A stretch of DNA of 64,000 nucleotides from CBDATB01 sp965199745 (GTDB lineage Bacteria; Bacteroidota; Bacteroidia; Cytophagales; Flammeovirgaceae): assembly GCA_965199745.1 (NCBI GenBank), contig CBDATB010000003.1, forward strand, positions 46,985 to 110,984. Direction: 5' to 3'. A program made the position numbers and the translations under genes. How positions within the stretch are numbered: position 1 is the stretch's first letter; each line of letters starts with the position of its first letter. The notes below the pieces were generated by a model, which saw only the letters and a list, made by a program, of their open reading frames with translations, was not told where the DNA came from and did no database searches. Below are positions 45,478 to 51,811 of this stretch, piece by piece.

Positions 45478-47344
45478 TTGTGTAGAATTTTTGTGTTAAT
45501 ATTTTGTCATATTCACTTATGTCAAAGTCTGAATTGTTTAATTCACTTTGACTAACATAAATATTATTTTTATCTATAAAATCAAACAATCCTTTTTTGA
45601 CAGCATCAATATCCTCATTTACTATGAGGTCTTTAAACTTACTGATAGCTTCATCATCAATTTTATATGAAATTAACATTGAGTTTATTATTATTTCTGA
45701 AATCTCTTTGATATTACTTTTATCAGCATTTTCAATTAATCGTTGAAAATCTGAATTAGCATATTTTAATTGGGTAAGAACGAAAGAACTTCCACCATCA
45801 AAATCAATTCCTTTGCTTTTTCCATTAATAACCCTTAATAAACGATTTTCCGCATTTATTTTACTGTAATCCATCTGCTCTATTCCAATATATCTTCTAT
45901 TTAGTTTGTGTGATACGGCTGCCGTAGAGCCACTACCTAAAAAGAAATCTAATACTATGTCATTTTCATTCGTTACCCATTCAATTATTCGTTTTAATAA
46001 ATACTCGTTTTTTTCGTGTGCAAAGTCAGTAACTCGACCTGCAACGTTCAAGTCCATCCAATTTTCACTTAATAGAATTTTATTCTGCGGTGGTATGTAG
46101 TGTTCTGGCTTATTATTAGAACTAAGTCTAACTAATTCAAAATCCTTTATGTCATTAATTTCATTTTCATATAAATAATCTTCATAATATTCATCAATTA
46201 AACTATCATTTATATCGTTTTTGCCTGATTTAGATTTAATGTATTTACTTAGTGTCTTAAAATTATTGATAGCGTTTAACGTTCTTTCTTTCGACCACCG
46301 CCATTGTCCTGTTTCTGGGGTAATTCCAAAAATTTTAAATCTCATTGTAGGTCTATCTGTCCCTCTCCAATGGTTATTCCAAGAAGAATTAGTGCTTTCT
46401 TTTAATTCTTTAAATAGTACAGGTAAATTTGTAGCCTCATTTTTTGAATAAATAAGAATACTATCGAAACCTGCATTTAATTTTTTGATATATTTAAATT
46501 GTTTTTGAAGGCTTTTCATTCCTTTTTTTACAATAACTGTATTACGATAATTATCTTCTCCAAAAACACCATCACATAACACTTTTAAGTATGCCTCTTC
46601 CTTATTATCAATTTGAATAAAAATTAAACCATCACTGGATAAAAGTTCCTTTGCTACTTCTAATCTGTTTTTCATAAAAGTTAGCCAAGTAGAATGATTA
46701 AAACTATCATTATACTGAAAGCTGTCGTTTCCTGTATTATATGGTGGGTCTATATAGATTAACTTAACCTTGCCTTTGTACACCTTTTTAAGGGAGTGTA
46801 AGGCAATTAAATTGTTTCCTTTGATAATGAGGTTATCGTCTAAAGATATATTCTTAACCTCGTGTTCTCCGTCTTTGTCGTAGCGTTTCCAGTTGGTTAA
46901 TACTTTGGGTTCAAATAAGCGGTCTATCTCGTCGGGAGCAAGGGTTTCATTCCAAAAAATCTCTTGTCGTTTTTGGTCATCTTTTGTTTGTCCACCCTCT
47001 AATACACAATCTTTGTATGGAAAGTCTAAAACTACTTCGTTGGCTTCGGTCAAATACTCACCATTGGCGGTTAAGCCTATCTTATTTTTAAAAGCTGTGT
47101 AACTGTCTGGTAAAAACTGTTTGTTGCTTACAAACTTCTGAAACTTCACTTTATCGAAAACCGCCACGCCATTCACGTCTGTAAAAAAATACTTCTTGGC
47201 GGTTTCATCTGATAATAAGATTGAAAGTAACTCTGGGTCTAATTTCAACCCTGCCTCAACTACTACATTTTTAAACAATTTTCCGTCTTTACAGAATTTT
47301 TCGTTTTGTTCCAGAACCGTTTTTATATGATTGTATATTTTCAT
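45470..47344 (-). CDS. mod: Type III DNA adenine methyltransferase Mod
   Basis: 624 residues, beta-class N6-adenine methyltransferase. Catalytic motif IV is DPPYNTGNDSFQYND, followed by the TRD region (about 250-400) and motif I in the C-terminal half as DFFLGSGSTAAVSHKLNR. Mod also provides recognition for Res. It begins directly after the Xre stop (TAGATG). No simple-sequence repeat is present near the start, so it does not look phase-variable like some mod genes. Confidence 0.95.
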   Translation of the reverse strand: MKIYNHIKTVLEQNEKFCKDGKLFKNVVVEAGLKLDPELLSILLSDETAKKYFFTDVNGVAVFDKVKFQKFVSNKQFLPDSYTAFKNKIGLTANGEYLTEANEVVLDFPYKDCVLEGGQTKDDQKRQEIFWNETLAPDEIDRLFEPKVLTNWKRYDKDGEHEVKNISLDDNLIIKGNNLIALHSLKKVYKGKVKLIYIDPPYNTGNDSFQYNDSFNHSTWLTFMKNRLEVAKELLSSDGLIFIQIDNKEEAYLKVLCDGVFGEDNYRNTVIVKKGMKSLQKQFKYIKKLNAGFDSILIYSKNEATNLPVLFKELKESTNSSWNNHWRGTDRPTMRFKIFGITPETGQWRWSKERTLNAINNFKTLSKYIKSKSGKNDINDSLIDEYYEDYLYENEINDIKDFELVRLSSNNKPEHYIPPQNKILLSENWMDLNVAGRVTDFAHEKNEYLLKRIIEWVTNENDIVLDFFLGSGSTAAVSHKLNRRYIGIEQMDYSKINAENRLLRVINGKSKGIDFDGGSSFVLTQLKYANSDFQRLIENADKSNIKEISEIIINSMLISYKIDDEAISKFKDLIVNEDIDAVKKGLFDFIDKNNIYVSQSELNNSDFDISEYDKILTQKFYTNG

Positions 47345-47557
47345 CTACTCTAATTCTATTTTAATCTTACCGTTTAACCCCTTCTCTACAATATGTAAAA
47401 GCGTACTTACTTTTATATTCTCTCCGTCTTGTGTCTCAACCCTACCAATATAACTACGTTGTTTACCCACTTTTTCGGCTAACTCCTCCTGGGTCATATT
47501 GCGTTGCTTCCGTAATTCTTTAAGAACCTTTCCAACTCCTTTTTGCGAGATATACAT
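47345..47557 (-). CDS. Xre-family HTH regulator of the R-M operon
   Basis: 70 residues: VLKELRKQRNMTQEELAEKVGKQRSYIGRVE is a clear Cro/C1-type helix-turn-helix, ending in a short C-terminal VSTLLHIVEKGLNGKIKIEL. Many R-M systems are led by such a controller. Its stop touches the mod start, so it shares the transcript and could regulate its own promoter. It lies 123 bases downstream of the 30-bp box array. Confidence 0.9.
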   Translation of the reverse strand: MYISQKGVGKVLKELRKQRNMTQEELAEKVGKQRSYIGRVETQDGENIKVSTLLHIVEKGLNGKIKIELE

Positions 47558-47587
47558 TGCTTACTGGTTTGTTAAATTAACAAAGTA

Positions 47588-47620
47588 CAAAAATAGCAAA
47601 ATGTTACTTTTGTAATACAA
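47588..47620 (-). promoter_or_regulatory. Putative promoter of the xre-mod-res operon
   Basis: On the minus strand TTG (47620-47618), a 22-base spacer and TATTTTTG (47595-47588) match the Bacteroidota consensus. Transcription would start near 47582, giving a leader of about 25 bases before the Xre ATG. Confidence 0.5.
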
Positions 47621-47679
47621 TTTTTCTCATAAGTTATTAATATACTCTTCATTATCATAATGATAAACTATGAGAATTT

Positions 47680-47784
47680 ACCCAATAAATGAGTCGTTTT
47701 AAAAAAAATACCCATAAAATGAGTAAATTCTGAATTTTCACCCAAAAAATGGGTTGTTTTTAGAAAAAGTCTCGTAAAATGAAT
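47680..47784. promoter_or_regulatory. Array of four 15-bp boxes with exact 30-bp period
   Basis: Boxes at 47680-47694 (ACCCAATAAATGAGT), 47710-47724 (ACCCATAAAATGAGT), 47740-47754 (ACCCAAAAAATGGGT) and 47770-47784 (TCTCGTAAAATGAAT). The third is a perfect inverted repeat ACCCA-5-TGGGT; the others are one-arm variants. The 15-bp spacers are A/T-rich and not conserved. The period of 30 bp is close to three helical turns, so all boxes face one side of the DNA. They lie between the xre promoter and the decayed paralog, and could be operators for Xre or iteron-like sites. Confidence 0.6.
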
Positions 47785-47789
47785 AAAAT

Positions 47790-48428
47790 TTAGTTTTGTT
47801 GAACTTCCAAAATACTGCAATCATTTAAACTAATTTTAGCTACTACATCATTTGTAACAGTACCATTAAAAGCATTCTTACCACGATAAGTCATAACTAC
47901 AACTGCATAGTCTTTATATAGCTTATATCGGGTGTCTACGTGTTCAAAGCTACTGGGGTCATTAAGGTTTTCTTTGATTAGATTTTTCAACTTTGTATGC
48001 GAGCCATCCCAACTGTTAAAGCAATCATCCTCAAATTTTTCAGCACGTTTTTTGTATTACTCTTTTTGCTTCGCTATTAACTTTTTTGCTTCTCTCTCCA
48101 TTAATGCAGTTTCTACCAAGTCAGTATTTAGAAAGCTGCTGTAGTCTGGCACTTGGTTATTATCAAACTCTTGAGTTATACCATTGCTATAAGTTATGAA
48201 AGTACGTTTTGAAATAATGCTATCCCTGTCATCAATTTCAAATTTTACTATATAATCTTTTAATTTTTCGTTGGTTTTATCTGACTTTAGAAACTTAGTA
48301 TCCTCTTCATTATCATATCTAAACTTTGGGTTAAAAGTGAATAAAGTAACTTTAGTTATGCTGTCGTATTTTTCTGTGATGTAATCTTGATGCGGGTACT
48401 TCGTTGAATAGTTGACATTACCAAACAT
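47790..48428 (-). pseudogene. Upstream paralog of unknown function, nonsense-mutated
   Basis: Clearly a tandem paralog of the gene at 48734-49372: both start MF.N.NYS and share YITEKYDSI, DYI.KFEID..DSIISK, CF..WDGSH and YAVVVM.YR. The frame is the same throughout, but a TAA at 48057-48059 replaces the codon that reads Glu in the intact copy (K-A-E-Y versus K-E-stop-Y). The part after the stop (YKKRAEKFEDDCFNSWDG) is still well conserved, so the mutation is recent. Function unknown. Confidence 0.8.
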
Positions 48429-48494
48429 TTCGCCAATTCTGCCAAGTTCTCGAATGTTCTTAATGGACTTATCAATACAAAAAGTAGAGTAACA

Positions 48495-48683
48495 TTATAA
48501 GTTACTGATATACAAGAATTTTAATTCCTTTTTAAAAATCAAAGGGGCAAAATAGGGACACTTTTTGTAATATCCCTTGTTTTTGTCCCCTTGTATATGA
48601 CTTGTTGAGGTGGTAGTATCTGGATAAAGATAACCCTTCATGTTACTTTCTGTCCCTGCAAATATCAAAAATTTGTCTGTCAA
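48495..48683 (-). other. Short open frame, possible gene fragment
   Basis: Sixty-two codons read MTDKFLIFAGTESNMKGYLYP and continue with TSTSHIQGDKNKGYYKKCP. Reading further upstream in the same frame gives WGEITGEITKDDLL, which sounds like part of a larger protein, but a stop precedes it. It may be a leftover of a gene lost when the tandem paralogs formed. Not recognised. Confidence 0.25.
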
Positions 48684-48733
48684 TAAATCATCTTTGGTTA
48701 TTTCTCCTGTAATTTCTCCCCACTAAAGTTACT

Positions 48734-49372
48734 TTACTGCTCTACCTCTAAGACCTCACAATTTTCTAAATCTACTTTGGCAGTTATTGACGTTTTTATT
48801 TTTGCTCCGAAACGATTAGAGGCTCTGTATTCCATTACTACAACAGCATACACTTTAAACATTTTATAGCGTGTTTCTGCGTGTTCAAAGCTATCAGAGT
48901 CATCTACGTATTCCTCTACCAATCTTGTTAGTTTAGAGTGTGAGCCATCCCAAGCACTAAAACAATTTTCTTCAAATCTTTTAGCTCTTTTTTCATATTC
49001 AGCTTTTTGTTGGGCTATTAGTTTTTCTGCCTCTTTATTAAGTTTTTGATTTTCTACTACCTTGTTATTTATAAAAGTAGATAAATCAGGAACTTTACTA
49101 TTTTCATATTCTTTTGTCCCTGCTTTTGAATAGGATATTATAGTTTTCTTTGAAATAATACTATCATTGCTATCAATTTCAAATTTTATAATATAGTCGT
49201 TTAATCTACCTTTCTTTTTGTCATTTGCTAAATAGTTTAACTCATTTGCCTCTTTCCACCTAAATAGCTTAGGATTAAATGTTAGTATTGACAATTTCAT
49301 AATACTATCATACTTTTCCGTAATATAGCCATCGTGAGGGTGTATTATTGAATAATTACCATTATCAAACAT
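48734..49372 (-). CDS. Unknown protein, intact tandem paralog
   Basis: 212 residues, charged, no signal peptide. Landmarks are YITEKYDSIMKLSILTFNPKLF, KGRLNDYIIKFEIDSNDSIISKK, a helical Lys/Glu stretch (KLNKEAEKLIAQQKAEYEKRAKRF), SAWDGSHSKLTRLVEEYV and YAVVVMEYRASNRFG with VDLENCEVLEVEQ at the end. The start overlaps the truncated PIN gene by 8 bases, which suggests that the two were joined by recombination. The true N-terminus may have been longer. The function is unknown; it is a cargo gene of the island. Confidence 0.65.
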   Translation of the reverse strand: MFDNGNYSIIHPHDGYITEKYDSIMKLSILTFNPKLFRWKEANELNYLANDKKKGRLNDYIIKFEIDSNDSIISKKTIISYSKAGTKEYENSKVPDLSTFINNKVVENQKLNKEAEKLIAQQKAEYEKRAKRFEENCFSAWDGSHSKLTRLVEEYVDDSDSFEHAETRYKMFKVYAVVVMEYRASNRFGAKIKTSITAKVDLENCEVLEVEQ

Positions 49373-49556
49373 TCTCCAATTTTTTTACCTGTTCGGGTGC
49401 TTCTAATAACTCATCTTGAGTTATGGAAGAAAACAAAATGTGATACTCTCCCTCTAATATTGAATCAAATAACTTTTTAGTTTCTTTCTCAAATTCAACA
49501 TCAAAATATCCACCAATCACCGAAGTATCAATATATAGAAGCAATCTTTTTTTCAT
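49365..49556 (-). CDS. PIN-domain toxin, C-terminally truncated
   Basis: 63 residues: LLLYIDTSVIGGYFDVEF carries the first metal-binding Asp of PIN nucleases, and FSSITQDELLEAPEQVKKL the conserved Glu region of type II VapC-like toxins found in Bacteroidota. Typical members have 150-170 residues; the last two acidic motifs are missing because the frame ends where the paralog gene begins. It starts with an ATGA overlap to its antitoxin gene. It is probably inactive. Confidence 0.75.
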   Translation of the reverse strand: MKKRLLLYIDTSVIGGYFDVEFEKETKKLFDSILEGEYHILFSSITQDELLEAPEQVKKLENV

Positions 49557-49792
49557 CTATCAATAGGGTTTCTTTGACTTTGTCTGTTTTGGTTGAGGTT
49601 GTCGGTCAAATCTTTAAAAACATCGTTGTCAATATCTTTCCATGCTCCTGAAAAGGATAATATATTAGCTTGATTATCCTTTGTCCCTCTTTCTAACTGA
49701 GAGACAAAATCAGATAATGGCTTGAGTTTCTTTGCAGGTATTTCAAGAATTTTTTTGACTAATCTATTTCTTATTTGTGCTTCTGTTTGCAT
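49553..49792 (-). CDS. Antitoxin of the PIN toxin
   Basis: 79 residues from ATG 49792 (MQTEAQIRNRLVKKILEIPAKKLKPLSDFV). The C-terminal part ILSFSGAWKDIDNDVFKDLTDNL is the pattern by which antitoxins of this family cover the PIN nuclease. The frame is open to 49870, but that extension is unlike the family. The four-base overlap with the toxin is the usual arrangement. Confidence 0.75.
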   Translation of the reverse strand: MQTEAQIRNRLVKKILEIPAKKLKPLSDFVSQLERGTKDNQANILSFSGAWKDIDNDVFKDLTDNLNQNRQSQRNPIDR

Positions 49793-49859
49793 TATATTGA
49801 ATTTATTTTTCAAAATTTTCAATAGAAAGTCCCATAATTGTTTTTTGCCCATTAATTTT

Positions 49860-50270
49860 CTAAATATCAAATCCTATAAAATGCAAACTGCCTTTTACAT
49901 TTTTTTTATACGACCAATAATCATCTTTGAAAATGTGAAAATCAACTACTGGGGACTTGCCCTTTAAACTTTCTTTTTCATAAAAAATACGTATTCCTTC
50001 TTTACCATCTTGTAGATATTCAAAGTCCATTACTGTAACCCCTTTATCTTCATAGTTGTATATTATTGAGTCTGATTTATAAAAAGTATCATAGGATATA
50101 CTAAGCACTCTACCAATAGGTTTTTTAAATATCAACTCTTTTGTTTGAGCATCTATGGAAAGAAGATACATTTCCCCTCCTTTAAACTTTATTTTTGACG
50201 AAGTTTGAGCAAATGATTTTTGAGATATGCAAGTAAAAATTATAATTGCGATTAGACTTAATCTTTTCAT
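49860..50270 (-). CDS. Exported protein of unknown function
   Basis: 136 residues from ATG 50270 with a signal peptide MKRLSLIAIIIFTCISQKSFAQ (cleavage after FAQ expected). The mature part is beta-rich (GGEMYLLSIDAQTKELIFKKP, DKGVTVMDFEYLQDGKEGIRIFYE) and could be a periplasmic lipocalin-like or Ig-like domain. The start overlaps the stop of the RES-like gene by one base, so the pair is co-translated. An exported product next to a toxin-like gene is unusual. Confidence 0.65.
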   Translation of the reverse strand: MKRLSLIAIIIFTCISQKSFAQTSSKIKFKGGEMYLLSIDAQTKELIFKKPIGRVLSISYDTFYKSDSIIYNYEDKGVTVMDFEYLQDGKEGIRIFYEKESLKGKSPVVDFHIFKDDYWSYKKNVKGSLHFIGFDI

Positions 50271-50974
50271 TAGCTTATATTTTTCCAATTAAAATTTTCG
50301 TTTTTATCAACGTTTTGAGCAACAAGTTTAGCAGGTGTATATAATTCGTAATTTTCCTCTTTTTTATGGAATTCATAACATAATGCTGTAGTTAGTTTCA
50401 AACAAGTATCAACTGATTCGGGTTTTATAACCACATTCATTCCTTGTTTCCCTTTAGTCTGAATTGAGGGATATATAATGCCATCAAAACGTGTGTTTTT
50501 TCCGTTGAATTGAAACACCTGACTAAGTATTATATCTGTAAGTACAACGGATATTTTATAATTGTGGTCTTCTTCTTCATTGACTGGTTTAGAAAATACC
50601 TTGGCTATAAATTTAGTGAAATCAATAATTTTTTGCCTTTCTCTATCGTCTTCAATATGTTCATAATCATAAACCCTTCTTTGCAAATCATTGAATTTTG
50701 GGTCGTTTTCTGAAACTATTTTTACCAAATTTAAGTCATTAATAACTTCCCATCTACCAATAGTAAAGTCGTGTTTTTCGTACTTTTCTCTTCGTGTTTT
50801 CATTTCCCCAAAAATTGTTGCAACAGGTGTAGGAATATCTCTTGAAGCAAAAGAACCATACCACATTGATGAATGAGGACGATTGGATCTACCATAATAC
50901 TTTATTTTTTTATTATCTGTGGGGTATGATATATCTTTTTGAGTGCAAAATGGGGAATTGAACTTCTTATTCAT
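50270..50974 (-). CDS. RES-domain-like protein
   Basis: 234 residues. KYYGRSNRPHSSMWYGSF is the RES pattern G-R-x-N followed by a Y/S strand, with a conserved acidic position in TIFGEM, and the C-terminal half has VVLTDIILSQVF and FDGIIYPSIQTKGKQGMNVVIKP, the D-G-I-x-Y-P-S strand typical of the family. RES proteins (MbcT/ParT type) are NAD-consuming ADP-ribosyltransferase-fold toxins, usually paired with an Xre-MbcA antitoxin. No such antitoxin is next to it; a 48-residue ORF lies 24 bases upstream. An enzymatic role remains inferred. Confidence 0.6.
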   Translation of the reverse strand: MNKKFNSPFCTQKDISYPTDNKKIKYYGRSNRPHSSMWYGSFASRDIPTPVATIFGEMKTRREKYEKHDFTIGRWEVINDLNLVKIVSENDPKFNDLQRRVYDYEHIEDDRERQKIIDFTKFIAKVFSKPVNEEEDHNYKISVVLTDIILSQVFQFNGKNTRFDGIIYPSIQTKGKQGMNVVIKPESVDTCLKLTTALCYEFHKKEENYELYTPAKLVAQNVDKNENFNWKNIS

Positions 50975-50998
50975 CCTACCTCTTTCAAAAAAATACTT

Positions 50999-51145
50999 CT
51001 ATTTTTCATTAGTGGGTGGATGAAGCGTACGATGGTCAAATGCTAAAGAATTAGGCATAAAATGATACAGGTATTTTATTAAATCATCATAGCACAACCT
51101 TTTAAGGTCAAGTTTACATAAATCTTCTATATTGTTTATTGTCAT
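50999..51145 (-). CDS. 48-residue ORF before the RES-like gene
   Basis: MTINNIEDLCKLDLKRLCYD opens a 48-residue protein ending HPPTNEK, with ATG at 51145 and stop at 50999. It overlaps the end of the preceding open frame by four bases (ATGA) and precedes the RES-like gene by 24 bases, so it is in the same translational chain. It may be a truncated partner, an antitoxin-like peptide or a remnant. No family is recognised. Confidence 0.45.
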   Translation of the reverse strand: MTINNIEDLCKLDLKRLCYDDLIKYLYHFMPNSLAFDHRTLHPPTNEK

Positions 51146-51795
51146 GGTAGTAAATTTTCTTCTTTTTTTGGTAAAGTATCTTTAGCGATATTTTCTACAC
51201 CCCTCGACAAATAGCTAGCCAATAATCTGAAATATCATAGTTGTTTTTTGCCCGGTTAGCATATTTGGTGATATAAGGCATAAGTATGTATGTCATCAGA
51301 AATATCAATTGCTATTTCATAATATTTAATAGCATCATTGTATTTGTGAATTTTTAAATAATTCTCTTTCCACATCCTTACCATATTTGAATAAAAGACC
51401 TCATCATAAAGCATATACACCTTTACCTTTGGCTCATTCAAAGTTTCTCCTAACCTTTTCAGTAGCCTGTATTCATACCTTAAAACATTTTTATCCTTGT
51501 ATAATTCTGGTATATAATTTCTTTTTACTTTTTGCTCATATTCCTTGCCATAAAAAAGTGATGTTTTTCCGCCATTTTTATAATACAAGCCATTATCCTG
51601 CTCCAATCTTTTGAAATATTGTAACTCTCCCAAATAGGGATAATATAATTTCTCATCATACCTCATTATAAAGTTTTGGGCGACATCAATCCTTGTGAGG
51701 TCGGCTCTATCAAAAGACAGTTTTAAACAATCACTTATTTGCTCTATGGCTCTCTTTGTATCTCCTCTTGAAAGTGTTTTAAAATTGTCTCCCAA
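51142..51795 (-). pseudogene. Phage/plasmid replication initiator (II/X family) fragment
   Basis: LTRIDVAQNFIMRYDEKLYYPYLGELQYFKRL, NGLYYKNGGKTSLFYGK and PELYKDKNVLRYEYRLLKRL are typical of II/X-family replication proteins of small phages and plasmids (quoted as separate landmarks). The first half is missing: the frame begins with a TTG at 51795 beside the preceding gene. The end (HKYNDAIKYYEIAIDISDD) reads like a TPR hairpin instead of the usual C-terminus. Two stops (51256 and 51235) follow, then the same frame continues to 51142 (ASYLSRGVENIAKDTLP). The piece suggests that the island, or part of it, once replicated or recombined with a small replicon. Confidence 0.65.
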
Positions 51796-51811
51796 ATAAT
51801 ATTAATATGAT

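Noticed and set aside
45470..47344. Phase-variable mod gene
   Set aside because: No simple-sequence or homopolymer tract of notable length was found in the 5' half of mod, unlike known phase-variable type III genes.
47680..47784. CRISPR-like array
   Set aside because: The repeated core is only 15 bp with 15-bp spacers and poor identity; CRISPR repeats and spacers are longer and the repeats nearly identical. No cas gene is present.
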